Assembly: GCA_017521285.1 (NCBI GenBank)
Contig: JAFXDG010000058.1
Span: 1-32,603 of the forward strand
Direction: 5' to 3'
From: Bacteroidaceae bacterium
Lineage (GTDB): Bacteria; Bacteroidota; Bacteroidia; Bacteroidales; Bacteroidaceae
DNA length: 32,603 bases
The translations under genes and the position numbers were made by a program. Under the pieces are notes generated by a model that was given only the letters and a program-made list of their open reading frames with translations, was not told the DNA's origin and did no database searches. Shown here piece after piece: positions 9,200 to 17,582 of the stretch; position 1 is the stretch's first letter; each line of letters begins with the position of its first letter.

Positions 9200-9211
9200 A
9201 CCCCTTTGGGA

Positions 9212-9326
9212 AGACCCGCCTGTGTCACCTCGGGAGACCCACCTGTGTCTTGCCTCGAGACCCACCTATGTCTTGACCCGAGACACACCTGTGTCTTCGA
9301 TGGAGACCCACCTGTGTCTCCACAGC
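9212..9326. repeat. Array of five 23-bp units, each with a 16-bp dyad
   Basis: Units begin at 9212, 9235, 9258, 9281 and 9304, exactly 23 bases apart. Each has a conserved 16-base part near AGACCCACCTGTGTCT followed by 7 variable bases. The fourth copy, AGACACACCTGTGTCT, is a perfect palindrome (7-base arms around CC); the others differ by one or two positions in the left arm or by one in the right. The spacers are CCTCGGG, TGCCTCG, TGACCCG, TCGATGG and CCACAGC. The array lies between the upstream terminator and the fkp promoter. A period of 23 is not a multiple of three, so it is not coding. Confidence 0.85.
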
Positions 9327-9419
9327 CCCCTGTGCGGGGTGTTTTCCCCTCATTTTTCTGAATTGCTTTTTCTTTGAAACTTTTCTACATAACAGTCGTA
9401 TAAGTGGAAATTTCTTCGT

Positions 9420-9426
9420 TACTTTG
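9420..9426 (+). promoter_or_regulatory. Possible -7 box for fkp
   Basis: TACTTTG, one base shorter than the Bacteroidetes TAnnTTTG consensus, lies 33 bases before the fkp ATG, giving a leader of about 28 bases. No clear TTTG -33 box is visible at 19-21 bases upstream. Confidence 0.35.
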
Positions 9427-9459
9427 CACCCATACTTATAACTGTTAATAGGTGAATCC

Positions 9460-12321
9460 ATGAAAAAGTTGCTTTCTTTACCACCGAACTTGGTGGAATG
9501 TTTCCACGATATAGAGGGGGCCGACCCCTCGGAATGGTTCTGTACGAGTGACCCCGTGGGGGCCAAACTCGGTTCTGGCGGTGGCACCACCTGGTTGCTT
9601 CAGGCCTGCCATCAGGCTTGGGGCAAAGACACCGGTTTCAGCCAATGGCTTGCAGGCGAAAAGCGTATCCTGCTGCACGCCGGTGGACAGAGCCGCCGTT
9701 TGCCCGGCTATGCCCCATCGGGCAAGGTGCTCACCCCCATCCCCATCTTCCGTTGGGCCAAGGGACAGCGGTTGGGGCAGAACCTGCTGGAACTGCAACT
9801 GCCCCTCTACGAACGCATCATGCAGAAGGCTCCCGAGGGGCTTCACACCCTCATTGCCAGTGGCGATGTCTATATCCGCTCGTCCCAGCCCTTGCAACCC
9901 ATCCCCGAAGCCGATGTGGTGTGCTACGGCCTGTGGGTCGATCCCTCGCTGGCCAAGAACCATGGCATCTTCGTCTCGTCGCGCAAGTCGCCCGACCGGC
10001 TCGACTTCATGCTGCAGAAGCCCTCGGTGGAACGCATGGCCGGCCTGCTGCAGACCCACCTCTTCCTGATGGACATCGGCATCTGGCTCCTCAGCGACCG
10101 TGCCGTGGAGCTGCTGATGCGGCGCAGCCGGCAAACCACTCTTTCCTCTGATGCTTCCGCCCCCCTCCGTTACTACGACCTGTACAGCGACTTCGGCTGC
10201 TCGCTGGGCGACCATCCCACCATTGAGGACGATGAATTGCGCAGCCTTTCAGTGGCCGTCCTGCCCCTGCCCGGAGGTGAGTTCTACCACTATGGTACCA
10301 GCCGCGAGCTGCTTTCGTCAACCGTCTCCGTGCAGAACATTGTGCGCGACCAGCGCGAGATTGTGCAGCGTCGTGTGAAGGCCCATCCCGCCATGTTCGT
10401 GCAGAATGCCCGTGTGGAGCGACCCCTGACGGCCGACAACTACGAAGTGTGGATTGAGAACAGCCACGTACCCTCCACCTGGACGCTGGCCCACCAACAT
10501 ATCATCACCGGAGTGCCTCACAACGACTGGGCACTCACCCTTTCCCCCGGACTTTGCATCGACTGTGTACCTGTGGGCGACGATACCTGGGCTATCCGTC
10601 CCTATGGCTTCAACGATGCCTTCAAGGGTGCCCTTGCCGATGTAGGCACGTTGTGGATGGGGCGTCCTTTCATCGAATGGGCTATCTCCCGTTCTATTAT
10701 CCCCGAATCGATAGAGGGCAGCGATGACTTGCAGTCCGCCCGCCTCTTCCCCCTTCTCCGCTCTGTCGGAGAACTGGGTCTGGTGCTCCGTTGGATGACC
10801 GCCGACCCTGCTTGTTCCGAAGGACGCGCCCTGTGGATGCAGGCCACCCGCCTGTCGGCCGACGAACTGTCTGCCCGTGCCAACCTGCGCCGCCTCTATG
10901 CCCAGCGTCAGGCCTTCCGCGCCACAAACTGGCCTGCCTTGGCCCGCAACTGGGAGAAGAGTGTCTTCTACCAGACCAATCTGGAGGACACCGCTGCCGA
11001 GTTTGCCCGCTTCGGCCTGTCCGCCCCAGCCGCTTTGCCCGACAGTGCCCCCCTGATGACCCGCATCCACGACCATGCTTTCCGCGCCCGTCTGCAAGCC
11101 TTTGAAGGGCAGTCCTGTAAGGCCGAGGAGGAGCAGGCTTTCGCCCTTTTGCGCGATGGACTCACTTCGCGCATCCTGGCCCAGCGGCAACTGCCCCGGC
11201 ACGATGTGTATGCCGACCAGATAGTATGGGGACGAAGCCCTGTGCGTATTGACCTGGCCGGTGGGTGGACCGACACACCTCCCTATTGCCTGAGCGAAGG
11301 AGGAAACGTGGTGAACATTGCCATCGAACTGAACGGACAACCCCCGTTACAGGCCTATGTGAAGCCGTGCAACGAACCTCATATCATCCTGCGCTCCATC
11401 GACTTGGGAGCCATGGAGGTGGTCAGCACCTTCGACGAGTTGGAGGACTTTGCCCGCGTAGGCAGCCCCTTCTCCATTCCCAAAGCCGCTTTGGCACTGG
11501 CCGGCTTCAGTCCCCGCTTCTGTGCCGAACCGTTCCGCACCCTGGAAGAGCAGCTCCGCGCTTTCGGGTCGGGTATCGAGGTCACTCTCCTCTCGGCCAT
11601 CCCTGCTGGTTCGGGACTGGGCACCAGTTCCATCCTGGCCTCTACCGTGTTGGGAGCCATAGCCGACTTCTGTGGCCTGGCATGGGACAAGAACGAAATC
11701 TGCCTGCGCACCCTTGCCCTCGAACAACTGCTTACCACCGGTGGCGGCTGGCAGGACCAGTATGGCGGTGTCCTGCAGGGAGTGAAACTGCTGCAGACTC
11801 AGCCTGGCTTCGACCAGAGTCCGCTGGTGCGCTGGTTGCCTCCCTTCCTGTTCACCAATCCCGAGTACCAGAAGTGTCACCTGCTCTACTACACCGGCAT
11901 CACCCGTACCGCCAAAGGTATCCTGGCCGAGATTGTGCGTCGCATGTTCCTGAACGAGACGGCGCAACTGGGCCTGTTGGCCGACATGAAGGCTCATGCC
12001 CTCGACCTGTACGAAGCCATCCAACGCGGCAACTTCGCCGAAATGGGCCGACTGGTGGGAGTGACGTGGGAACAGAACAAACGCCTCGACCCCGGAACCA
12101 ATCCCGAAGCTGTGGAGGCCATCATCAGCCGCATCAAGGACTACTGCCTGGGATACAAACTGCCCGGCGCAGGCGGTGGAGGATACCTCTACATGGTGGC
12201 CAAAGACCCCGAAGCTGCCGCCCGCATACGCACCCTCTTGCAGGAGAATCCGCTGAACAGATGTGCCCGCTTTGTGGACATGACTCTCTCCGACAAAGGG
12301 CTCCAAATCAGCCGCAGTTAA
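9460..12321 (+). CDS. fkp: Bifunctional fucokinase / L-fucose-1-phosphate guanylyltransferase
   Basis: Fkp phosphorylates free L-fucose and then joins it to GMP, giving GDP-L-fucose for capsule and glycoprotein fucosylation in Bacteroides. The 953-aa length is the usual full size. The N-terminal half is the pyrophosphorylase: HAGGQSRRLPGY at residues 73-84 is the nucleotidyltransferase loop, with SGKVLTPIP after it. The C-terminal third is a GHMP kinase: GGWTDTPPYCL from about residue 601, the ATP-binding loop IPAGSGLGTSS at 714-724, and the glycine-rich GAGGGGYLYM near 903. The start ATG lies 33 bases after the likely -7 box. The gene is on the same strand as the rhamnose operon but separated by that operon's own promoter. 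G/C-rich third positions are strong. The two-domain fusion makes the identification secure. Confidence 0.96.
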   Translation: MKKLLSLPPNLVECFHDIEGADPSEWFCTSDPVGAKLGSGGGTTWLLQACHQAWGKDTGFSQWLAGEKRILLHAGGQSRRLPGYAPSGKVLTPIPIFRWAKGQRLGQNLLELQLPLYERIMQKAPEGLHTLIASGDVYIRSSQPLQPIPEADVVCYGLWVDPSLAKNHGIFVSSRKSPDRLDFMLQKPSVERMAGLLQTHLFLMDIGIWLLSDRAVELLMRRSRQTTLSSDASAPLRYYDLYSDFGCSLGDHPTIEDDELRSLSVAVLPLPGGEFYHYGTSRELLSSTVSVQNIVRDQREIVQRRVKAHPAMFVQNARVERPLTADNYEVWIENSHVPSTWTLAHQHIITGVPHNDWALTLSPGLCIDCVPVGDDTWAIRPYGFNDAFKGALADVGTLWMGRPFIEWAISRSIIPESIEGSDDLQSARLFPLLRSVGELGLVLRWMTADPACSEGRALWMQATRLSADELSARANLRRLYAQRQAFRATNWPALARNWEKSVFYQTNLEDTAAEFARFGLSAPAALPDSAPLMTRIHDHAFRARLQAFEGQSCKAEEEQAFALLRDGLTSRILAQRQLPRHDVYADQIVWGRSPVRIDLAGGWTDTPPYCLSEGGNVVNIAIELNGQPPLQAYVKPCNEPHIILRSIDLGAMEVVSTFDELEDFARVGSPFSIPKAALALAGFSPRFCAEPFRTLEEQLRAFGSGIEVTLLSAIPAGSGLGTSSILASTVLGAIADFCGLAWDKNEICLRTLALEQLLTTGGGWQDQYGGVLQGVKLLQTQPGFDQSPLVRWLPPFLFTNPEYQKCHLLYYTGITRTAKGILAEIVRRMFLNETAQLGLLADMKAHALDLYEAIQRGNFAEMGRLVGVTWEQNKRLDPGTNPEAVEAIISRIKDYCLGYKLPGAGGGGYLYMVAKDPEAAARIRTLLQENPLNRCARFVDMTLSDKGLQISRS

Positions 12322-12371
12322 CCCCTCAAAGAGGAAATATCCCTTCCCTATAGAAAAAAGTGGCCCATCTT

Positions 12372-12403
12372 GTTGGTTGGATGGAGAAAAAAGGCTACTT
12401 TTG
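12372..12403 (+). promoter_or_regulatory. Promoter of the rhamnose operon
   Basis: TACTTTTG at 12396-12403 is a perfect TAnnTTTG -7 box. GTTG at 12372-12375 stands 20 bases upstream in place of TTTG. Transcription would start near 12409, leaving a leader of about 50 bases that contains GGGGG/CCCCC arms (12421-12425 and 12434-12438). The 9-base direct repeat AGAAAAAAG occurs at 12352 and 12385, 33 bases apart, on either side of the -33 box. Confidence 0.7.
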
Positions 12404-12460
12404 AGCACTTTTTATTAACCGGGGGCGCACACACCCCCATAGAACATTTTGAGAGATTAC

Positions 12461-13924
12461 ATGAAAGACAAGAATTTTTTTGCCGTTGACCTGGGTGCAA
12501 CCAGCGGACGTACCATCCTGGGAGTCCTGTCAGAAGGCGGCTTCGAGATGCGGGAGTTGACCCGTTTCCCTAACCATATCATCGAAGTGGGCGGACATTT
12601 CTATTGGGACATCTATGCCCTGTACAACGAAATCATCCGTGGTTTGAAGGTGGTGGCTCAGGAAGGTATCCAGATAGAGAGCATCGGTATCGATACATGG
12701 GGCGTTGACTTTGTATGTTTCGGCAAGGACGGCGGCGTAATGCGCAGCCCCTACTGCTATCGCGACCCCCACACATTCAGTGCCATGGAGGAGTTCTTCA
12801 ACGTGGTGCCCAAGGAGAAGGTTTACAACGTGACCGGTATCCAGTTCCTCAACTTCAACAGCCTGTTCCAGTTCTATGCCCTCAAGCGCGACAAGAGTTC
12901 GGCGCTGGAGGCAGCAGACAAGATACTCTTCATCCCCGATGCCCTGAGCTACATGCTCACCGGTAAGATGGTGACGGAATATACCATTGCATCGACCTCA
13001 CAGATGCTCGACCCCCGCACCAAGCGGTTCGACAAGGAACTGATGGAGGCTGTGGGTGTCAGCGAGGAGCAGTTCGGCCGCTTTGTCTTCCCCGGAGAAG
13101 AGGTTGGCCCGCTCAGCGAAGAGGTACAGCGCCAGACCGGACTGGGAGCCATCCCCGTCATTGCCGTAGCCGGACACGATACGGGTAGTGCCGTAGCAGC
13201 CGTACCGGCCCAGAACGAGCGCTTTGCCTACCTCAGCTCGGGTACATGGTCACTGATGGGTATCGAAGTGAAGGATGCCATCATTACCGAAGAGAGCTAC
13301 AAGGTGAACTTTACCAACGAAGGCGGTGTGGAGGGTACAACCCGCTTCCTCAAGAATATCTGTGGTATGTGGCTGCTCGAACGTTGCCGCAAGGAGTGGA
13401 CCACCGACTACTCGTACCCCGAGCTCATCGAGGCCGCCATGGCAGCACCTGCTTTCCGCAGCCTTATCAACCCCGATGATGCATGCTTTGCCAACCCCGA
13501 CCGCATGATTGATGCCATTCAGGACTACTGCCGCCGCACTGGCCAGCCTGTGCCCGAGACTCATGGTGAACTGACACGCTGCATCTTTGAAAGCCTGCCC
13601 TTGCGCTACAAGCAGGTGTTCGGATGGATGCAGGGAATGGCACCCTTTGCCATCGAAAAGCTCCATGTCATTGGAGGAGGCTCGAAGAACAATGTGCTCA
13701 ACCAGTTCACAGCCAACGCACTGGGAATCCCCGTAGTGGCAGGCCCGTCAGAAGCTACTGCCATCGGTAACATCATGCTTCAGGCCAAGGCCGTAGGCAT
13801 GGTCGGCGACATTCAGGAGATGCGCAGCCTGATTGCTTCCTCCATCGAGACCGTAGAGTTCCTCCCCCAAGACATTGAGGTGTGGAACGAAGCCTTCCAG
13901 AAGTTCGTGGAGGTGACCAAGTGA
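12461..13924 (+). CDS. rhaB: Rhamnulokinase
   Basis: Phosphorylates L-rhamnulose to L-rhamnulose-1-phosphate with ATP, the second step of L-rhamnose breakdown. The product is an FGGY-family sugar kinase of 487 aa. The N-terminal phosphate loop reads FFAVDLGATSGRTILG, a GIDTWGVDFVCF stretch follows near residue 80, AGHDTGSAVAAVP near 240, a YLSSGTWSLMG block after it, and IHVIGGGSKNN-like LHVIGGGSKNN near 405. An ATG four codons upstream (12449) is also possible; 12461 was chosen because it gives the more usual MKDKNFFAVDLGA N-terminus. It is the first gene of a four-gene operon and has its own promoter. The rhaA gene follows after 39 bases. The Bacteroides literature also calls it rhaK. Confidence 0.95.
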   Translation: MKDKNFFAVDLGATSGRTILGVLSEGGFEMRELTRFPNHIIEVGGHFYWDIYALYNEIIRGLKVVAQEGIQIESIGIDTWGVDFVCFGKDGGVMRSPYCYRDPHTFSAMEEFFNVVPKEKVYNVTGIQFLNFNSLFQFYALKRDKSSALEAADKILFIPDALSYMLTGKMVTEYTIASTSQMLDPRTKRFDKELMEAVGVSEEQFGRFVFPGEEVGPLSEEVQRQTGLGAIPVIAVAGHDTGSAVAAVPAQNERFAYLSSGTWSLMGIEVKDAIITEESYKVNFTNEGGVEGTTRFLKNICGMWLLERCRKEWTTDYSYPELIEAAMAAPAFRSLINPDDACFANPDRMIDAIQDYCRRTGQPVPETHGELTRCIFESLPLRYKQVFGWMQGMAPFAIEKLHVIGGGSKNNVLNQFTANALGIPVVAGPSEATAIGNIMLQAKAVGMVGDIQEMRSLIASSIETVEFLPQDIEVWNEAFQKFVEVTK

Positions 13925-13963
13925 GATAAGAACTAATTACTAACTAAATAAAGAACAACTATC

Positions 13964-15217
13964 ATGAAAGAAGAATTGATTAACAAAGCGTATGAAATTG
14001 CCAAGGAGCGCTATGCGGCCCTTGGTGTTGACACTGACAAAGTATTGGACCAGTTGCAGGACTTCCATTTGAGTATGCACTGCTGGCAAGCTGACGACGT
14101 AAAGGGATTTGAAGTACAGGCAGGTGCCCTTACAGGCGGTATCCAGTCAACAGGTGATTTCCCCGGCGCAGCCCGCAATATTGACGAACTCCGTCAGGAC
14201 GTATTGAAAGCCAAGTCTCTCATTCCCGGTACTCACCGTTTGAACCTCCACGAAATTTACGGAGACTTCCAAGGTAAGGTGGTTGACCGCGACGAAGTGA
14301 GTGTGGAGCACTTCCAGAGCTGGATTGATTGGGGTAAGGAGAACAACACTCCGTTGGACTTCAACTCTACTTCTTTCTCTCATCCGAAGAGTGGAAGCCT
14401 CTCTCTCTCGAACCCCGACAAGGGTATCCGCGACTTCTGGATTGAGCACACCAAGCGTTGCCGTGACATTGCCAATGCCATGGGTGAAGCTCAGGGCGAC
14501 CCCTGTATCATGAACTTGTGGGTACACGACGGTTGCAAGGACATGAGCGTGAACCACGGTCTTTACCGCAACTTGTTGAAGCAGTCTTTGGATGAAATCT
14601 TTGCCAAGGAGCAGCCCATGATGAAGGACTGTATCGAGGGTAAGGTATTCGGTATCGGTCTGGAAAGCTTCACTGTAGGCTCACACGACTTCTATACAGC
14701 ATATGCTGCCAAGTACGATAAGATGCTGACCATCGACACCGGTCACTACCACCCGACTGAGTCTCCTGCCGACAAGGTATCAGCCGTGTTGCCTTTCGTG
14801 AAGGAACTGATGCTCCATGTGTCTCGCCCCGTTCGTTGGGACTCAGACCATGTGACCATCATGGACGATCCTACTCAGGACCTCTTCTTCGAAATCGTAC
14901 GTGCCGGTGCTCTTGACCGTGTACACTACGGACTCGACTTCTTCGACGGTTCTATCAACCGTATCGGTGCTTATGTTATCGGTTCTCGTTCAGCTCAGAA
15001 GTGTATGCTTCGTGCCCTCTTGGAGCCGAAAGAACTCATTGCCAAGTACGAACTTGCAGGCGAAGGCTACAAGGTACTTGCCCTCCTCGAAGAGCAGAAG
15101 GCTATGCCTTGGCAGGCTGTCTATGATATGTTCTGCTTGAAGAACAATGTTCCCGTAGGTGATGCCTTCATTGCAGAGATTGACAAGTATGTGGCCGAAG
15201 TGACCAGCAAACGATAA
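13964..15217 (+). CDS. rhaA: L-rhamnose isomerase
   Basis: Converts L-rhamnose to L-rhamnulose, the first step of the pathway, in the cytoplasm. The 417-aa protein has the length and sequence of the RhaA TIM-barrel family. Recognisable blocks are LSMHCWQADDVKGFE near residue 25, MNLWVHDGCKDM near 185, IGLESFTVGSHDFY near 228, and TIDTGHYHPTE and RPVRWDSDHV further on. The last blocks carry the Glu, Asp and His residues that bind the Mn/Zn ions in the known enzyme. It sits second in the operon, 39 bases after rhaB and 19 bases before the transporter gene. Codon choice (GGT, CGT, AAG rich) suggests high expression when induced. In Bacteroides papers this gene is also called rhaI. Confidence 0.97.
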   Translation: MKEELINKAYEIAKERYAALGVDTDKVLDQLQDFHLSMHCWQADDVKGFEVQAGALTGGIQSTGDFPGAARNIDELRQDVLKAKSLIPGTHRLNLHEIYGDFQGKVVDRDEVSVEHFQSWIDWGKENNTPLDFNSTSFSHPKSGSLSLSNPDKGIRDFWIEHTKRCRDIANAMGEAQGDPCIMNLWVHDGCKDMSVNHGLYRNLLKQSLDEIFAKEQPMMKDCIEGKVFGIGLESFTVGSHDFYTAYAAKYDKMLTIDTGHYHPTESPADKVSAVLPFVKELMLHVSRPVRWDSDHVTIMDDPTQDLFFEIVRAGALDRVHYGLDFFDGSINRIGAYVIGSRSAQKCMLRALLEPKELIAKYELAGEGYKVLALLEEQKAMPWQAVYDMFCLKNNVPVGDAFIAEIDKYVAEVTSKR

Positions 15218-15236
15218 TCCATAGAAGATAAAGACT

Positions 15237-16583
15237 ATGTCAGAGAAAAGTAACAGTCTGAAGAGTACCATTGCGGTATCTCTTACCAATTACCTGGATG
15301 CCGGAGCTATCGTTGCCGGTGCCAGTGGTCTTACCCTGTGGCAGAAGTACTTGGGCCTTTCTGAAGTTCATCTCGGTTGGCTCAACTTCATCAGTGCGAA
15401 CTGCTTGGGCGCAGCTATCGGTGCCATCATCGGTGGATTCTTGGCTGACAAGTACGGTCGTAAGTTCATCTACACCTATAACCTGTTGGTTTATATGGTG
15501 GGTGTGCTGCTTGTCATGTTCTCGGTCAACTTCCCCATGTTGTTGGCTGGTTTCTTGGTTACAGGTATCTCGGTAGGTATCGGTGTGCCTGCATCGTGGA
15601 CCTACATCTCTGAGAGCTCAGAGGTTTACAACCGTGGCCGTAACATCTGTATCTCGCAGATGTCGTGGGGCTTTGGTCCGATGATTATCCTCTTGTTAGG
15701 TATGTTCTTCGCTCCCGGCGGTTATCTGTTCGGATGGGTAGAAAGTATTGCTCATGCCATTGGTGGTGAATCCTTGGCCGGTGATGCTCTCAATGTGTTC
15801 AGCTCGCGTGTTGTCTTCTTCTCACTCTTTGTGGTAGCATTCATTGCATGGAACATGCAGCGCAAGTTGGAGGAAAGTAAGGAATGGACCGAAAACCGCA
15901 ATGCCGCCAAAGCCAAGGGCGAAGACACCGGACTCCTGCATGCCTTCAAACAACTGTTTACGAACACCAAGGCGGTAAAGACGGCTTGTTTCTTGGCAGT
16001 CATCTACTTGACCTGGAACCTTGTGGCATCTGTTATGGGATTCTTCCAACCGCATATCTATGAAACAGCTGGAGGTTTGTCTAACGAATATGCCAACATG
16101 CTCAGTTGTGTGGGTTGGGTTATCGTTGTGGTAGTGACATTCAATGTCTCTTTCTTCATCGACCGTGTGTCTCACAAGTTGCTCTATGTCTTGGGCCTTG
16201 TGGCTGCATTGGCTACCTGGTTTGTTATCCTTGGCGGTGTCAACGATATGACTACCCTTTGGCTCTTCTCTATCCTGTGGGGTATCAACGGTGGTATTTC
16301 CGTACAGATATTCTATGCCTTGTGGGGCTCTGAGTTGTTCCCTGCCAAGTTCCGTGCCGGAGCACAGGGACTCATGTTCTTTGTGGTTCGCGGCCTTTCT
16401 GCAGCTTGGGGATTGGCATTCACCTACATCTATGGTGAGAATGGTGAAGGCTTCACCGTGGCAGCCTACTGCATGATTGCCCTCTTGCTCATTTCACTGA
16501 TAGTGGGTGTAATCGGATGTCCGAACACAAGAGGAAAGTCACTCGAACAGATTACCCGCGAACGTTATGGGGATAATTATTAA
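15237..16583 (+). CDS. MFS sugar permease, probably for L-rhamnose
   Basis: A 448-aa inner-membrane protein of the major facilitator superfamily. About 12 hydrophobic segments can be counted, with the MFS loop signature GGFLADKYGRK after the second and a charged cytoplasmic loop (LEESKEWTENRNAAKAKGE) in the middle. It is not of the E. coli RhaT type. Its position between rhaA and rhaD in a tight operon (19 bases after rhaA, 21 before rhaD) makes L-rhamnose uptake, probably by proton symport, the likely role. This matches the permease called rhaP in the B. thetaiotaomicron rhamnose operon. Substrate is inferred from context, not from sequence. Confidence 0.85.
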   Translation: MSEKSNSLKSTIAVSLTNYLDAGAIVAGASGLTLWQKYLGLSEVHLGWLNFISANCLGAAIGAIIGGFLADKYGRKFIYTYNLLVYMVGVLLVMFSVNFPMLLAGFLVTGISVGIGVPASWTYISESSEVYNRGRNICISQMSWGFGPMIILLLGMFFAPGGYLFGWVESIAHAIGGESLAGDALNVFSSRVVFFSLFVVAFIAWNMQRKLEESKEWTENRNAAKAKGEDTGLLHAFKQLFTNTKAVKTACFLAVIYLTWNLVASVMGFFQPHIYETAGGLSNEYANMLSCVGWVIVVVVTFNVSFFIDRVSHKLLYVLGLVAALATWFVILGGVNDMTTLWLFSILWGINGGISVQIFYALWGSELFPAKFRAGAQGLMFFVVRGLSAAWGLAFTYIYGENGEGFTVAAYCMIALLLISLIVGVIGCPNTRGKSLEQITRERYGDNY

Positions 16584-16604
16584 TCAGATATAAAGACTTG
16601 AACT

Positions 16605-17414
16605 ATGAGTATATTAGACAATCGTCCCGCACTGGCCAAGGCCGTGGGACAAGTGGCAGAGGTTGCCGGTTACCTGTGGCAGAAAGGTTGGGCCGAGCGT
16701 AACGGAGGTAACATTACTGTGAACATTACTGAGTATATCGACGACGAAATCAAGGCTATGCCTGCCATCAGCGACGTGATGCAGATAGGTACCACACTGC
16801 CCCACTTGAAGGGCTGCTATTTTTACTGCAAGGGTACCCAGATGCGTATGCGTGACCTCGCCCGTTGGCCAATGGACAATGGCTCTATCATCCGCATTTT
16901 GGATGACTGTGCCAGCTATGTCATCATTGCTGACAATCCCGTGAAGCCCACTTCTGAGCTTCCTTCACATTTGAGCGTGCATAACTACTTGTTGGCTAAG
17001 GGTTCTCCCTATCGTGCATCTTTGCACACCCATCCTATTGAATTGGTGGCACTGACTCACAGCCAGAAGTATATGGAGAAGGATGTGGCTACACGCATGT
17101 TGTGGAGCATGATTCCCGAGACAAAGGCTTTCTGTCCGCGTGGATTGGGCATGGTGCCTTATCTCATGCCCAGCGGCGTAGAGTTGGCCGATGCCACTAT
17201 CAAGGCTATCGACGACGACTACGACGTAGTAATGTGGGAAAAGCACGGTGTCTTCGCTGTCGATACCGACATCATGTCAGCTTTCGACCAGGTGGATGTG
17301 CTGAACAAGTCTGCCCTCATCTATATCGCAGCCAAGAACATGGGCTTCGAGCCTGAAGGTATGAGCGATGCACAGATGAAGGAACTGAGTGATACGTTCG
17401 GCTTGCCGAAATAA
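16605..17414 (+). CDS. rhaD: Rhamnulose-1-phosphate aldolase
   Basis: Splits L-rhamnulose-1-phosphate into dihydroxyacetone phosphate and L-lactaldehyde, the last committed step. The 269-aa class II aldolase shows NGGNITVN near residue 29 (phosphate binding), the zinc-binding SLHTHPIELVAL with two histidines near 142-144, and a second conserved histidine in MWEKHGVFAVD near 213. Size matches the family. It is the last gene of the operon, and a strong terminator starts 21 bases after the stop. No lactaldehyde reductase gene or AraC-type rhaR follows, unlike in B. thetaiotaomicron. Lactaldehyde must therefore be handled by an enzyme encoded elsewhere. Confidence 0.95.
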   Translation: MSILDNRPALAKAVGQVAEVAGYLWQKGWAERNGGNITVNITEYIDDEIKAMPAISDVMQIGTTLPHLKGCYFYCKGTQMRMRDLARWPMDNGSIIRILDDCASYVIIADNPVKPTSELPSHLSVHNYLLAKGSPYRASLHTHPIELVALTHSQKYMEKDVATRMLWSMIPETKAFCPRGLGMVPYLMPSGVELADATIKAIDDDYDVVMWEKHGVFAVDTDIMSAFDQVDVLNKSALIYIAAKNMGFEPEGMSDAQMKELSDTFGLPK

Positions 17415-17435
17415 GGTAATAAAGGTATCGTAGAG

Positions 17436-17476
17436 AAAGAGGGTGCGCTGCAAAGAGTGGTGCACCCTCTTTTTAT
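17436..17476 (+). terminator. Terminator of the rhamnose operon
   Basis: AAAGAGGGTGC at 17436-17446 pairs perfectly with GCACCCTCTTT at 17462-17472, followed by further T residues (TTA). It lies just after rhaD and is a convincing Rho-independent terminator. Confidence 0.9.
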
Positions 17477-17543
17477 ACCTTGGGATGAAACATATATAGA
17501 ACTATCTGAAACAAGCAGGAAGCCGCTACTCCCAGAACTTTTA

Positions 17544-17551
17544 TACCTTTG
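17544..17551 (+). promoter_or_regulatory. Likely -7 box for the SASA esterase gene
   Basis: TACCTTTG fits TAnnTTTG exactly and lies 31 bases before the chosen ATG at 17583. No good -33 TTTG is seen 19-21 bases upstream. The box falls inside the open frame upstream of 17583, which supports the later start. Confidence 0.5.
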
Positions 17552-17582
17552 CTCTCAGTTATTCATATTTATTGCTACTACT

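Noticed and set aside
9212-9326. CRISPR array
   Set aside because: Repeats are 16 bases and spacers only 7; CRISPR spacers are about 30, and no cas genes are present.
9162-9377. Small protein with repeated ETHLCL-like words
   Set aside because: It is the 23-bp array read as codons; the period is not a multiple of three, so the words fall out of frame, and it starts inside a terminator.
11265-12353. 362-aa frame inside fkp
   Set aside because: It overlaps the GHMP kinase domain in another frame; the Fkp motifs prove which frame is used.
12419-12440. Riboswitch in the rhaB leader
   Set aside because: Only a 5-bp GGGGG/CCCCC hairpin is visible; no known riboswitch core.
17457-17582. Upstream extension of the SASA esterase
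   Set aside because: It would begin in the rhamnose operon terminator and bury the signal peptide; the -7 box at 17544 lies inside it.
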